DNA of 64,000 bases from Variovorax beijingensis (GTDB lineage Bacteria; Pseudomonadota; Gammaproteobacteria; Burkholderiales; Burkholderiaceae_C). The stretch covers positions 273,668-337,667 of the forward strand of contig NZ_VIVL01000007.1 in assembly GCF_007828835.1 (NCBI RefSeq). Direction: 5' to 3'. Shown here one piece after another: positions 50,882 through 60,418 of this stretch. Made by a program: the position numbers and the translations under genes. How positions within the stretch are numbered: the stretch's first letter is position 1; the number at the start of each line of letters is the position of its first letter. The notes under the pieces were generated by a model. It was given only the letters and a program-made list of their open reading frames with translations, did no database searches and was not told where the DNA came from.

Positions 50882-51337
50882 ATGCCGCACAAGCTTCCGC
50901 TCGACACGCTCACCGACCTCGCCCGCACCCGAACCGACGATGCGGCGCGCCAGCTCGGCCTGCTGCAGAACGCGCAGGTCAGCGCCCACCAGAAGCTGGA
51001 GCTGCTGCTGCAATACCGCCAGGACTACAGCGACCAGCTGCAGGTGCTGATGGCGAACGGCCTGCCCTCGGCCCAGTGGCACAACTACCGCAACTTCCTC
51101 GGCACGCTCGACGGCGCCATCAAGCAGCAGCAGGCCATCGCCGCGCAGGCGGCCAGCCGGCTCGACCATGGCCGCAGCGAATGGCAGCAGCACAAGCGGC
51201 GCCTCAACTCCTTCGATGCGCTGGCCGAACGCGCGCGGCGGCAGGAACTCGTGGTCGGTGCGCGGCGCGAGCAGCGCGACAGCGACGAACGCACGGCACG
51301 CAAGTTCTTCGACCGCGCCTCCCAACCGACACCCTGA
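50882..51337 (+). CDS. fliJ: Flagellar export stalk protein FliJ
   Basis: A 151-residue coiled-coil protein, the gamma-subunit-like stalk of the FliI ring, which links it to FlhA. Almost the whole chain is predicted helix with heptad-like charge patterns (LDTLTDLARTRTDDAARQLG, ending in DSDERTARKFFDRAS). Primary sequence is weakly conserved, so position after fliI supports the call. AGGAG lies upstream of the ATG. Confidence 0.94.
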   Translation: MPHKLPLDTLTDLARTRTDDAARQLGLLQNAQVSAHQKLELLLQYRQDYSDQLQVLMANGLPSAQWHNYRNFLGTLDGAIKQQQAIAAQAASRLDHGRSEWQQHKRRLNSFDALAERARRQELVVGARREQRDSDERTARKFFDRASQPTP

Positions 51338-51352
51338 CGCACCCGCCCCGCC

Positions 51353-52717
51353 ATGCCTTCTCCCATTGCCCCTTCCTTCAGCCCAAGTGCGGCTGCCTCC
51401 TCGGCTTCTTCCGCTGCCTCCGGTGCACGCGGCCGCAACGCCGAGGAGCCCGGCGGCCGCAGCTTCGATGCGGCGCTGGCCCGCTCGCGCAACGCGGGCG
51501 CAGCGCAGGCGCCCGAAGAGGCCGAATCGTCCGCACTCGAAGCCACGCACCGCCGAAAGGCCTCGCGCGCCGGCGATCGCAAGGACGAGCTTGCCGCCGA
51601 GCTGTTGCCGATGTCCTTCTTCGCGCCGCTGGTGGCGCCACCCTCCGCCGCCACCGCTGCGCTGGCGGCCGGTGCACCCGCGGCGGCCTCGATGCCCGAC
51701 GGCATCCAGGCCGTGCTGCCGGGCGATGCGCCGGCCGACACGCTGGCTGGAGAGACCGCAGACGCTGCGGCAGGCAAGACAGCCATTGCGGCGGATGCCG
51801 AAGGCGAAACAACTGCGCCAACGAAGCCGACACACGGTGCGCAGCAGGCGCCAGCCCCGGACGCCGCGCAGCCGGCGGATGCACGCGCCGCCGTGCAGGC
51901 CGCAGCCGCTGTGCCGCCGCCGGCCGCTGGCACAGGCACAGACACGGCCGCGACCCCGGCCGCCGACGCTGCGGCGCCCGAAACCGGCACCCACATCGCC
52001 GCGGCTCCTGCAGCGGCCGCCACCGACCCACGCGGCGCATCCACCGCCTCCCTCTCCGCCGATGCCGACACCCACTCGGCACCGGCCACCGCCATGATCT
52101 CCGCCGACAAGACCGCCGACCTGGCCGCCGCATCCGACGCGGCGGCGCCCGCCTCCGACAGCGTGCCCACCCCGATGCCGTTCACGCCGGCCGCGGCCGC
52201 CGCCGCGCGCACGAACGTGCCGCCGGCCTCGCCGCACACGCCCATCCTCAGCGTGGAGCCGTCGGTCGGCTCGGCCGCCTGGGGCAAGGCCATCGGCCAC
52301 CAGGTGCTGCGCATGACCGCCGCGGGCTATCAGGTGGCCGAGCTGAACCTCAACCCGGCCGGCCTCGGCCCGCTCAAGGTCACGCTCACCATGGGCGACA
52401 ACCAGGCGCAGGCGATGTTCGCCTCGGCCCACGAGAGCGTGCGCAAGGCGCTCGAAGTCGCGCTGCCGCAATTGCGCGCGAGCCTTGCCGACCACGGCAT
52501 CAGCCTGGGCCAGGCCTCGGTCGGCGCGGAATCGCATCCCTCGCCCGGACAAAGCGGCGCCTTCGGCCAGCAGCCCCAGCAGCAGGGATCGCCGCGGCAG
52601 GCCAACTACGCCGCGGCCAGCCGCGCACAAGCCATCGCCACCACCGAGCCGCTGCGCAGCATGCCGGCGCCTGCGGCGCTTCGCAGGCCCAGTGCCGGCG
52701 TCGACACCTTCGCATGA
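51353..52717 (+). CDS. fliK: Hook-length control protein FliK
   Basis: A 454-residue secreted ruler that measures the hook and triggers the FlhB switch. The first 330 residues are low-complexity (Ala, Pro, Ser, Thr) as usual; the C-terminal Flg_hook domain (about 300-400) shows VLRMTAAGYQVAELNLNPAG and then LRASLADHGISLGQASVGAE. It is the regular fliK by position. A second gene with the same domain lies at 39836-41077. A 107-base gap follows, before fliL. Confidence 0.95.
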   Translation: MPSPIAPSFSPSAAASSASSAASGARGRNAEEPGGRSFDAALARSRNAGAAQAPEEAESSALEATHRRKASRAGDRKDELAAELLPMSFFAPLVAPPSAATAALAAGAPAAASMPDGIQAVLPGDAPADTLAGETADAAAGKTAIAADAEGETTAPTKPTHGAQQAPAPDAAQPADARAAVQAAAAVPPPAAGTGTDTAATPAADAAAPETGTHIAAAPAAAATDPRGASTASLSADADTHSAPATAMISADKTADLAAASDAAAPASDSVPTPMPFTPAAAAAARTNVPPASPHTPILSVEPSVGSAAWGKAIGHQVLRMTAAGYQVAELNLNPAGLGPLKVTLTMGDNQAQAMFASAHESVRKALEVALPQLRASLADHGISLGQASVGAESHPSPGQSGAFGQQPQQQGSPRQANYAAASRAQAIATTEPLRSMPAPAALRRPSAGVDTFA

Positions 52718-52824
52718 GATGGCGAACGCGGGATCTGAGAGCTTTTCCCGCGCTTGATCAGCCCTTCGCCTGCCAGCCACCTGGCAAAGAATAGTCCGAA
52801 ACCGATTCGCTTCGCAGCACCCAT
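52718..52824. other. Gap between fliK and fliL with stem-loops
   Basis: The gap contains an imperfect hairpin GCGGG...CCCGC (about 52729-52754, with a TTTT within the loop side) and CTGCCAG-CCAC-CTGGCA. It may end part of the fliK transcript; a promoter for fliL-R could also lie here, but I cannot identify one. Confidence 0.3.
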
Positions 52825-53322
52825 ATGGCTACCAGTCCTCCTGTCGCACTCGCTCCCGTTCCCCCTTCCCCCGCACGTTCGTCCAGGCTGTGGATCGTGC
52901 TCCTGATCGTCGTGCTGGCCGGCGCGCTGGCCGCCGCCGGCGGCTATTTCCTGCTGCGCCAGCGCGCCGCGGCCGAACCCGCCGCAGCCGCTGCACCCGT
53001 GCCTGAGAAGCCGATCTTCGTGACCCTCGAGCCGCTGACTGTCAACGTGCAGTCCGAAGGCCGCGGCCGCTTCCTGCACGTGGGCATCGCCCTCAAGGTG
53101 CGCGACGAACAGGCCAAGGCGCGCATCGTCGAATTCATGCCCGAGATCCGCAGCCGGGTGCTGTTGCTGCTGTCGAACCGCCCGCCCGAATCGCTGGTGA
53201 CGACCGCCGACAAGGCCCGCCTGGCCGAGGAGATCCGCGCCGAGCTGAGCCGCCCGCTGGGCGCAGGCCTGCCGCCGCAGGAGATCGCCAGCGTGTCCTT
53301 CAACACCTTCGTGGTGCAGTAA
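52825..53322 (+). CDS. fliL: Basal-body-associated protein FliL
   Basis: A 165-residue inner-membrane protein near the stators that affects torque and stator recruitment. A short Pro-rich cytoplasmic tail, one membrane helix (about 22-45, WIVLLIVVLAGALAAAGGYF) and a periplasmic stomatin-like domain with FVTLEPLTVNV and FLHVGIALKV, ending in SVSFNTFVVQ. It starts a second subset fliL-M-N-O-P-Q-R with very small gaps. Confidence 0.96.
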   Translation: MATSPPVALAPVPPSPARSSRLWIVLLIVVLAGALAAAGGYFLLRQRAAAEPAAAAAPVPEKPIFVTLEPLTVNVQSEGRGRFLHVGIALKVRDEQAKARIVEFMPEIRSRVLLLLSNRPPESLVTTADKARLAEEIRAELSRPLGAGLPPQEIASVSFNTFVVQ

Positions 53323-53343
53323 CCCTTTCCGGACCGCCGATCC

Positions 53344-54345
53344 ATGGCCTATGAACAAGTGCTCTCCCAGGACGAGGTCGACGCGCTGCTGCAGGGCGTC
53401 ACCGGCGGCGCGCCCGAGCAGAGCGACGGCGCCGCCGCCCGCACGGACGGCCTGCCGGTGTACGACCTGGGCGCGCCCGACCGCGTGGTGCGCAGCCGCA
53501 TGCACACGCTGGAGGTCATCAACGAGCGCTTTGCCCGCCACCTGCGCAGCTCGCTGCTGAACTTCATGCGGCGCAGCCCCGACATCTCGGTCGGGCCGGT
53601 GCACATCCAGCAGTACGGCGAATTCGTGCGCCACCTGCCGGTGCCGGCCAACATCAACATGCTGCACATGAAGCCGCTGCGCGGCACGGCGCTGTTCGTG
53701 TTCGATCCGAAGCTGGTGTTCCTGGTGGTCGACAACCTGTTCGGCAGCGACGGGCGCTACCACGTGCGCGTCGAGGGGCGCGACTTCACGCGCACCGAGC
53801 AGCGCATCATCAAGCGGCTCCTGAACCTCACGCTGCAGTGCTATGCCGACGCCTGGCAGCCGGTGTTCCCGCTGAGCTTCGACTACGTGCGCGCCGAGAT
53901 GCACGGCAAGCTCGCCAACATCGTCGCGCCCAACGAAGTGGTGATCAACACCACGCTGCAGATCGAGTTCGGCCCGGTGGGCGGCTTCCTGCACGTGTGC
54001 ATTCCCTATTCGATGATCGAGCCGATCCGCGACCTGCTGTCCAACCCGGTGCAGGACGAGATCGAGGTCGACAAGCGCTGGGTGCGCCAGATGTCGCAGC
54101 AGATGCAGAGCGCCGACGTGGAGCTCAGCGCCGAATTCATCACGCTGCCCTCGACCATCGGCGAGGTGCTCAAGCTGCAGGTGGGCGACGTGCTGCCCAT
54201 CGAGCTCCCTTCCTCGATCACCGCGCGCGTGGACGGCATTCCGGTCATGGAATGCGGCTACGGGGTGTCGAACGAACGCTATGCCCTGCGCGTGCTGCAG
54301 ATGATCTCCCACCAAGACAGCGATCCGAAGAACGACCATGACTGA
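53344..54345 (+). CDS. fliM: Motor switch protein FliM
   Basis: A 333-residue C-ring protein that binds CheY-P through its N-terminal peptide (here LSQDEVDALLQGV), carries a CheC-like middle domain and a SpoA/FliN-like C-terminal domain. Conserved parts include RMHTLEVINERFARHLRSSL and VHIQQYGEF. The C-terminal end overlaps the start of fliN by eight bases. Confidence 0.97.
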   Translation: MAYEQVLSQDEVDALLQGVTGGAPEQSDGAAARTDGLPVYDLGAPDRVVRSRMHTLEVINERFARHLRSSLLNFMRRSPDISVGPVHIQQYGEFVRHLPVPANINMLHMKPLRGTALFVFDPKLVFLVVDNLFGSDGRYHVRVEGRDFTRTEQRIIKRLLNLTLQCYADAWQPVFPLSFDYVRAEMHGKLANIVAPNEVVINTTLQIEFGPVGGFLHVCIPYSMIEPIRDLLSNPVQDEIEVDKRWVRQMSQQMQSADVELSAEFITLPSTIGEVLKLQVGDVLPIELPSSITARVDGIPVMECGYGVSNERYALRVLQMISHQDSDPKNDHD

Positions 54346-54805
54346 CAACACCCCATCCACCAGCGATGCGGACGACTGGGCCAGCGCGCTGGCCGAACAG
54401 ACCGCGGCCTCCGCTCCCGCTCCCGCCTTCGCTCCCGCCGCCCCGCCGGCGATCGCTCCCGCTCCCGCACCGGCCGCCGCGCCCGCCGGCAGCCGCGTGT
54501 TCCAGCCGCTGCAGGCCATGGCGACCGGCGCCGGCTCGCCCGTGGACGTGGAGCGCATCCTCGACGTGCCGGTGCAGCTCACGGCCGAGCTCGGCCGCAC
54601 CCGCATCACCATCAAGAGCCTGCTGCAGCTCTCGCAGGGCTCGGTGGTCGAGCTCGACGGCCTGGCCGGCCAGCCGCTGGACGTGCTGATCAACGGCTAC
54701 CTGATCGCGCAGGGCGAGGTGGTGGTGGTCAACGAGAAGTACGGCATCCGCCTGACCGACATCGTCACGCCCTCCGAGCGCATGCAGAAGCTCGGGCGGT
54801 CATGA
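54338..54805 (+). CDS. fliN: Motor switch protein FliN
   Basis: A 155-residue C-ring protein. The first 65 residues are an Ala/Pro-rich extension; the SpoA domain (about 70-150) contains ILDVPVQLTAELGRTRITIK and LDVLINGYLIAQGEVVVVNE, the usual FliN core, which binds FliH and CheY-P. It overlaps fliM by eight bases and fliO by four bases. Confidence 0.97.
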   Translation: MTDNTPSTSDADDWASALAEQTAASAPAPAFAPAAPPAIAPAPAPAAAPAGSRVFQPLQAMATGAGSPVDVERILDVPVQLTAELGRTRITIKSLLQLSQGSVVELDGLAGQPLDVLINGYLIAQGEVVVVNEKYGIRLTDIVTPSERMQKLGRS

Positions 54806-55287
54806 ATCTCCTTGCCAGGCGGCTGCCGCAGGCCGCCGCATCGATTGCGGCTGCCGCATGCTTCGCAGCCCACGCGGCGCTGCCGACCGTGCCCTCGCCC
54901 GCCGAGGCGGCGCCGGCCGTCGGCGCCTCCAGCCTGCTGCAGGCCGGCTTCGGCATGTTCGCGGTGCTGGCCCTGATCTTCCTGTGCGCCTGGGCCGCGC
55001 GCCGCTTCGGCCTGCAGCGCCTGGGCGGCGGCCAATCGGTGAAGGTGGTCTCCAGCACCATGGTCGGCCAGCGCGAGCGCGTGGTCGTGGTCGAGGTCGG
55101 CGGCACCTGGCTGGTGCTGGGCGTTGCGGCCGGCCGGGTCAATGCGCTGCATTCGCTGCCGGCGCAGGCGCTGCCCGCGGCGGCCCCTGCACGCGCAGTG
55201 CCCGACGCCCGCCTGGCCGGCGCGGCGGGCCTGTTCGCCCAGAAGCTGCGCGACTCGCTCGGCCTTGCGCAGCGGCCCCACCCATGA
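54802..55287 (+). CDS. fliO: Export apparatus assembly protein FliO
   Basis: A 161-residue membrane protein that helps FliP oligomerise. An N-terminal signal-like segment (about 1-28), one membrane helix (about 50-70, FGMFAVLALIFLCAWAARRF) and a cytoplasmic domain with VKVVSSTMVGQRERVVVVEV, typical of FliO. The ATG overlaps fliN, and the stop overlaps fliP (ATGA). Confidence 0.94.
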   Translation: MNLLARRLPQAAASIAAAACFAAHAALPTVPSPAEAAPAVGASSLLQAGFGMFAVLALIFLCAWAARRFGLQRLGGGQSVKVVSSTMVGQRERVVVVEVGGTWLVLGVAAGRVNALHSLPAQALPAAAPARAVPDARLAGAAGLFAQKLRDSLGLAQRPHP

Positions 55288-56045
55288 TGCGCACCGCCCG
55301 CCAGCGAAGCCTTGCCGGCTTCGCGCTGATGCTGCTCGCCCTCGCGCTGCCGACGGCGGCTTGGACGCAGGGCCTGCCCGGCCTCACCAGCACGCCCGGC
55401 CCGGGCGGCAGCCAGACCTGGTCGCTCAGCGTGCAGACGCTGGTGATGCTGACCTCGCTCAGCTTCCTGCCGGCGCTGCTGCTGAGCATGACGAGCTTCA
55501 CGCGCATCCTCATCGTGCTGGGCCTGCTGCGCACGGCCATCGGCACGCAGTCGTCGCCGCCCAACCAGATCCTGGTGGGCCTGTCGCTGTTCCTCACCTT
55601 CTTCGTGATGGCGCCGGTGTTCGACAAGGTCCACGACGAGGCCTACAAGCCCTTCTCCGAAAACAGGATCACGGCCGAGAAGGCGCTCGAGAAGGGCATT
55701 GCGCCCTTCAAGTCCTTCATGCTGAAGCAGACCCGCGAGAACGACCTGGCCCTGTTCGCCAGGCTCGCCAAGATCCCCGACATGCAGGGCCCCGAGGAAG
55801 TGCCGCTGCGCATCCTGCTGCCCTCCTTCGTGATCAGCGAGCTGAAGACCGCGTTCCAGATCGGCTTCACGATCTTCATTCCGTTCCTGATCATCGACCT
55901 GGTGGTGGCCAGCGTGCTGATGTCGATGGGCATGATGATGGTGCCGCCCGCCTCCATCGCGCTGCCCTTCAAGCTGATGCTGTTCGTCATGGCCGACGGC
56001 TGGCAGCTGCTGATCGGCGCACTGGCCGAGAGCTTTTATCTTTAG
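55284..56045 (+). CDS. fliP: Export gate protein FliP
   Basis: A 253-residue core export-gate protein; five FliP form the spiral with FliQ and FliR. It has a cleavable signal (about 1-26, ending AAWTQG), four membrane helices and the family segment LLLSMTSFTRILIVLGLLRT. The sequence ENRITAEKALEKGIAPFKSF is the periplasmic loop. The start may be 55284 (MMRTARQ) or three bases later. It ends nine bases before fliQ. Confidence 0.97.
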   Translation: MMRTARQRSLAGFALMLLALALPTAAWTQGLPGLTSTPGPGGSQTWSLSVQTLVMLTSLSFLPALLLSMTSFTRILIVLGLLRTAIGTQSSPPNQILVGLSLFLTFFVMAPVFDKVHDEAYKPFSENRITAEKALEKGIAPFKSFMLKQTRENDLALFARLAKIPDMQGPEEVPLRILLPSFVISELKTAFQIGFTIFIPFLIIDLVVASVLMSMGMMMVPPASIALPFKLMLFVMADGWQLLIGALAESFYL

Positions 56046-56054
56046 AGGCGCGCA

Positions 56055-56324
56055 ATGACTCCCGAATCCGTCATGTCCCTGGGCAGCCAGGCCATCCACG
56101 TCTCGCTGCTGCTGGGCGCGCCGATGCTGCTGGTGGCGCTCGTGGTGGGCCTGGTCATCAGCATCTTCCAGGCTGCAACGCAGATCAACGAAGCCACGCT
56201 GTCCTTCATTCCCAAGCTGCTGGCGGTGTTCGCGGTGCTGGTGCTTGCCGGCCCCTGGATGCTGGCGCAGATGCTCGACTACATCCGCACGCTGTTCTCG
56301 AGCATCCCGCAGCTGGTCGCCTGA
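56055..56324 (+). CDS. fliQ: Export gate protein FliQ
   Basis: An 89-residue protein with two membrane helices that lines the outside of the FliP/R gate. MTPESVMSLGSQAIHVSLLL and LVISIFQAATQINEATLSFI are typical. It ends 12 bases before fliR. Confidence 0.97.
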   Translation: MTPESVMSLGSQAIHVSLLLGAPMLLVALVVGLVISIFQAATQINEATLSFIPKLLAVFAVLVLAGPWMLAQMLDYIRTLFSSIPQLVA

Positions 56325-56336
56325 GCGCGCGCTGAC

Positions 56337-57131
56337 ATGCCCGCCATCTTCTCCGTCACCTCGGCGGAGCTGACCGCCTGGCTGACGGCCTTCCTGTGGC
56401 CCTTCGTGCGCATGCTGGCGCTGGTGAGCACCGCACCGGTGTTCGGCGAGCCCGGCGTCGCGCGCCAGACCAAGGTGGCTGTTGCCGCGCTGCTGGCGGT
56501 GGCCATTGCGCCCACGCTCGGTCCCATGCCCGCGGTGCCGGTGGTCTCCGCGGGCGGCGTGTGGATCATCGTGCAGCAGGTGCTCATCGGCGGTGCCATC
56601 GGCTTCGCGATGCGCATGGTGTTCGCGGCCGTGCTGGCCGCGGGCGAGTACATCGGCCTGCAGATGGGCCTGTCCTTCGCGTCCTTCTTCGATCCCATGG
56701 CCGGCGGCGCCACCATGGTGATTGCGCGGCTCATGCACATGCTGGCCATTCTTCTCTTCCTGGCGGTGGACGGCCACCTGCTGATGCTCGCGGCGCTGGC
56801 CGAGAGCTTCCACACGCTGCCGATCGCCGATGCGCCGCTGGCCGCGCAGGGCTGGATGCTGCTGGTGTCCGGCGGCGGACGGATCTTTGCCAACGGGCTG
56901 ATGCTGGCGCTGCCGCTGGTGACCGCGCTGCTCACGCTCAACCTTGCGATGGGCATCCTGAACCGGGCTTCGCCGCAGTTCAGCATCTTTGCGGTCGGCT
57001 TTCCGCTCACGCTGCTGGCGGGCATCGGCATGCTGCAGCTGCTGATGCCGCAGCTCGGCGCCTTCATGGAGCCGCGCTTTGCCGCCGCGCTGTCTTCGCT
57101 GCCCCAGCTGATGCAGGCGCTGCGGCCCTGA
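56337..57131 (+). CDS. fliR: Export gate protein FliR
   Basis: A 264-residue integral membrane protein with about six hydrophobic segments, completing the FliPQR gate. Family parts: FLWPFVRMLALVSTAPVFGE, and YIGLQMGLSFASFFDPMAGG. It is the last gene of the fliF-R run and converges on flgL with an 18-base gap, in which no terminator is visible. Confidence 0.97.
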   Translation: MPAIFSVTSAELTAWLTAFLWPFVRMLALVSTAPVFGEPGVARQTKVAVAALLAVAIAPTLGPMPAVPVVSAGGVWIIVQQVLIGGAIGFAMRMVFAAVLAAGEYIGLQMGLSFASFFDPMAGGATMVIARLMHMLAILLFLAVDGHLLMLAALAESFHTLPIADAPLAAQGWMLLVSGGGRIFANGLMLALPLVTALLTLNLAMGILNRASPQFSIFAVGFPLTLLAGIGMLQLLMPQLGAFMEPRFAAALSSLPQLMQALRP

Positions 57132-57149
57132 GCCGCACGCCGCTCGCAT

Positions 57150-58358
57150 TCACAGGTAGTTGAACAGCGCAATGCTGTGCAGCCGCGCGAAGGTCTGCTG
57201 GGTGGCCTGGAGCGAGGTCTGGCGCTGCAGGAATTCCGAGATGGCGCTGGCCGGGTCCAGGTCCACCAGCTCCGAGAGGTAGCCCTTGTCGATCAGGTCG
57301 CGCGAGGCGCCGCTGGTGTTGAGCGCGTCGAGCTCGTTCATGCGCGAGCCGACCGACGACATGACCGTGAGCACGTTGTCGTGCGCATTGATGATCTTGA
57401 CGTTGAAGGTGCTCAGCGCGTTGAGCAGATCGGCCTTCGCCGCGTCGCCGTTGCCGGCCAGCGGCTGCCTGAGCGCAGTGACCAGCTCGCCGATGGCGGC
57501 GAACACGTCGGTGCCGGCATTGCGCGCCGTGGCCACCTGGAAGGTGTCGCCGTCGGCCGGCGCGCCGCTCATGGTGATCTGCAGGCCGCCGAACGAGATC
57601 GCGGCGCCCGGCACGTAGGCGCCCGATGCGGCCACCACGGGCGGCGTGTCCTGCGTGGCCACCGTGTAGTTGCCGCCGCTGAAGCTGATCACGAAGTCCT
57701 TGCCGTAGTTGGCCGCGCTCGCATCGGTCACGCCCACGGCGCCGAAGACGCCGGAGCCGGTGTTGCCGGCACCCGCCGAGCTCACGTAGCCCGCGCCGCC
57801 CTGCACCGACTGGAACACGCTGCGTCCGTCGTCCGTGGTCGACATCTGGCGCGACACGTCGATCTGCATCAGGCGCTGGCCCTGGTCGCCCATGTACTGG
57901 ATGCCGCCGGCCCCCGCCACGAAGGGCTGGCTCGCGCTCTTGAAGCCGGCGAACAGGAACTGGCCGTTGCCGTCGTCGGCATTGGCCACGTTCACCAGCT
58001 GGTCCAGGTTGCCCTGCAGCGTGGTGGCCAGCGAGGCGCGGTCGGCGTCCGACAGCGTGCCGTTGCCGGCCTGCACCGCGAGCGTCTTCATGTTCTGCAT
58101 GATCGAGGTGGCCGACTTCAGCGCGGTCTCTTCCTGCGAGAGCGAGAGCATCGCGCGGCTGCGGCTGGTGGCGTACTGCGCCGACTCCGCCATCGACTGG
58201 CTCACGCCCAGCGCACGCGCGGCGGCCACCGGATCGTCGGCAGCCGTCAGGAACTTGGTGCCCGCGGCGAGCTGCTGCTGGATGCGGAACAGCTGCTGCT
58301 GCTGCGAACCCAGCGAGCTCATGCTCTGGGCGTAGAAGGATTGGGTGCTGATGCGCAT
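57150..58358 (-). CDS. flgL: Hook-filament junction protein FlgL (HAP3)
   Basis: A 402-residue flagellin-like junction protein between FlgK and the filament. The N-terminus MRISTQSFYAQSMSSLGSQQ and LAAGTKFLTAADDPVAAARA, plus the C-terminal coiled coil (SDLVDLDPASAISEF-like region and QATQQTFARL), identify it. CGGAG lies five bases before the ATG. It follows flgK by 36 bases and probably depends on the flgK promoter. Confidence 0.96.
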   Translation of the reverse strand: MRISTQSFYAQSMSSLGSQQQQLFRIQQQLAAGTKFLTAADDPVAAARALGVSQSMAESAQYATSRSRAMLSLSQEETALKSATSIMQNMKTLAVQAGNGTLSDADRASLATTLQGNLDQLVNVANADDGNGQFLFAGFKSASQPFVAGAGGIQYMGDQGQRLMQIDVSRQMSTTDDGRSVFQSVQGGAGYVSSAGAGNTGSGVFGAVGVTDASAANYGKDFVISFSGGNYTVATQDTPPVVAASGAYVPGAAISFGGLQITMSGAPADGDTFQVATARNAGTDVFAAIGELVTALRQPLAGNGDAAKADLLNALSTFNVKIINAHDNVLTVMSSVGSRMNELDALNTSGASRDLIDKGYLSELVDLDPASAISEFLQRQTSLQATQQTFARLHSIALFNYL

Positions 58359-58394
58359 CGCGGCTCCGTAGGTTCTTTTCTAAAGGCGGCCAGC

Positions 58395-60353
58395 TCAGCC
58401 GCGGATGCCCAGGATCGCGTCGAACATGGTCGATGCGGTCTGGATCACCTTGGCATTGGCCTGGTACATCTGCTGGTACATCAGCAGGTTGGCGGTTTCC
58501 TCGTCCTGGTTCACGCCCGAGATCGAGTCGCGGCTCGCACGGATCTGGCCCGTCACGCTTTCCTGCGTCTTCTCTGCCACGCGGATTTCCATGGCGCGGT
58601 TGCCCACCTCGCTCACCAGCTTGGCGAAGGCACCGTTGAAGGTGGATGTGCCGCCGTCCATCGCGGTCTTGCGCTGCAGCGCGCCAAGCAGCAATGCATT
58701 GCTGCCGTCGGATACGCCGCCCGCGTTCTTGCCGATGGTGAAGGTGTCGCCATCGGCGGGCGCGCCGCTGAGCTTGACCTCGATGCCGTCGAAGCGGATG
58801 GAGGCGCCCGCGGTGTAGGGCACGGCCGTGCCGGCCGCATAGTTGGTCGATGTGCCATCGGCCAGCGTCACCGTCACGGGGGAGGTGGCCGGAAAGCCCG
58901 ACAGCGCGTTGGCCGCGGCGTCGTAGGCGAGCGTGACCGTCGCGGCCAGCGGCGTGGCCAGGTAGCCCGCGTCGACCACGGCGGGGCTCAGCGCGCCGGT
59001 GCCCTTGTTGCCCACCGCCTTGCCCGTGGCCAGCGGCGATGCGGCGGCCACCTTGGCCGTGTCGCGCACCAGCACGTCCATGTCGCGCGCGCCGCTGCGC
59101 GTCGGCTGCACCAGGAAGGAATCGCCGGCCTGCGCGGTACCGCTGGCCACTGCGAGGCTCACGCCGTCGAAGCTGGCGGGAAAGGTGGTGAAGTCGCCCA
59201 TCGGCTGCTTGTCCGACAGCCGCGTGACGCTGTAGGTGAGCGTGCCCGCCACGTCCTTCACCTGCACCGAATAGTCGCTGGTCGTGAGCTGCGAGGTGTC
59301 GCTCACGCTGGCGCCGAGCACCATGTCGCCCGCATTGCGCGCATTGGAGAACACGCCCGGCACGGCCTGCGAGAAGAAGTCGGTGCCCAGCACGCCGTTC
59401 AGGTCGACGCCCAGCTTGTGCTGCTCGTTGAACTCGCTGCCCAGCGCCATCGCGAGGCGGCCGACGGCGTTCTGCGTGGTGGTGAGCGTCTCGGCGCGGA
59501 AGGCCAGCAGGCCGCCCAGCGAACCGCCGCTGATCACGTCGTCGTTGAGCTCGGACACCGTGCCCGTGAGGCCGACCAGCGCCACTGCCTTGCGCGTGGG
59601 ATCGGCGGCGGACGAAACCGCCTGCAGCTGCGCGGCCCGGTCGCCCAGCACCAGCGTCTGGCCGTTGCCGATGAAGACGTTGTACTGGCCGCTGTCCTGC
59701 TCCAGAACCTTCACGCCCACGATCTTGCCGAGCTCGCTCACCAGCTGGTCGCGCTGGTCCATCAGGTCGTTGGGCGGCTGGCCGCCGGCCATCGCGCTGA
59801 GCTGGCTGATCTGCTGGTTCAGGCTCGCGATCTGCTTGGCATAGGTGTTGATCTGCGCGGTGCTGCCTTCGATCTGGTCGTTGACCGAACCGTTCAGGTC
59901 GGTGAGGTACTGGTCGGTGGCGCGGAACTTGTTGGCCAGCGTCTGCGCCGCGCTGATGAGCTGCTGGCGCGCCGCCGGGTCGGCCGGCGTGTTGGCCACG
60001 CCCTGCACGCTGGCGAAGAAGCTCTGCATCAGCGGCGTGAGGCCCGCGGTCTTGTCGGCCAGCAGCGAGTCGATGCGGTTGATCTGCGATCCGTAGCTCG
60101 CGAGCGCGGCGCCCGCGGCTTCGGCACCGTTGAGCTGGGCCGTGAGATAGCCGTCGTAGCTGCGCTGCACCGTGGTGACGCGCGCGCCATTCCCGATGAA
60201 ACCCGCACCGGTCGTCGTGCCGCCGTTGGACGAGACCAGCGCGGTCTGCCGGCTGTAGCCGGCCGTGTACACATTGGCCGTGTTGTGGGCCGTGGTCATG
60301 AGCGCGGATCGCGCGACGCTCAGGCCGGACAGGCCCGTTTGGAACATCGACAT
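58395..60353 (-). CDS. flgK: Hook-filament junction protein FlgK (HAP1)
   Basis: A 652-residue junction protein. The N-terminal signature (GLSGLSVARSALMTTAHNTA, YSRQTALVSSNGG) and the C-terminal motif NQDEETANLLMYQQMYQANA with the closing TASTMFDAILGIRG are classic. The centre is variable and longer than in E. coli (547 residues). It is exported by the type III machine. A candidate sigma28 promoter lies 66-92 bases upstream of the ATG. The flgA-J genes that usually precede flgK are not nearby. Confidence 0.96.
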   Translation of the reverse strand: MSMFQTGLSGLSVARSALMTTAHNTANVYTAGYSRQTALVSSNGGTTTGAGFIGNGARVTTVQRSYDGYLTAQLNGAEAAGAALASYGSQINRIDSLLADKTAGLTPLMQSFFASVQGVANTPADPAARQQLISAAQTLANKFRATDQYLTDLNGSVNDQIEGSTAQINTYAKQIASLNQQISQLSAMAGGQPPNDLMDQRDQLVSELGKIVGVKVLEQDSGQYNVFIGNGQTLVLGDRAAQLQAVSSAADPTRKAVALVGLTGTVSELNDDVISGGSLGGLLAFRAETLTTTQNAVGRLAMALGSEFNEQHKLGVDLNGVLGTDFFSQAVPGVFSNARNAGDMVLGASVSDTSQLTTSDYSVQVKDVAGTLTYSVTRLSDKQPMGDFTTFPASFDGVSLAVASGTAQAGDSFLVQPTRSGARDMDVLVRDTAKVAAASPLATGKAVGNKGTGALSPAVVDAGYLATPLAATVTLAYDAAANALSGFPATSPVTVTLADGTSTNYAAGTAVPYTAGASIRFDGIEVKLSGAPADGDTFTIGKNAGGVSDGSNALLLGALQRKTAMDGGTSTFNGAFAKLVSEVGNRAMEIRVAEKTQESVTGQIRASRDSISGVNQDEETANLLMYQQMYQANAKVIQTASTMFDAILGIRG

Positions 60354-60418
60354 GAGGCTTTACCTGTAGAACGTTTTCTTGTTGGCACCGGGCATCGCTT
60401 GCGATACCTGCTTCCTGT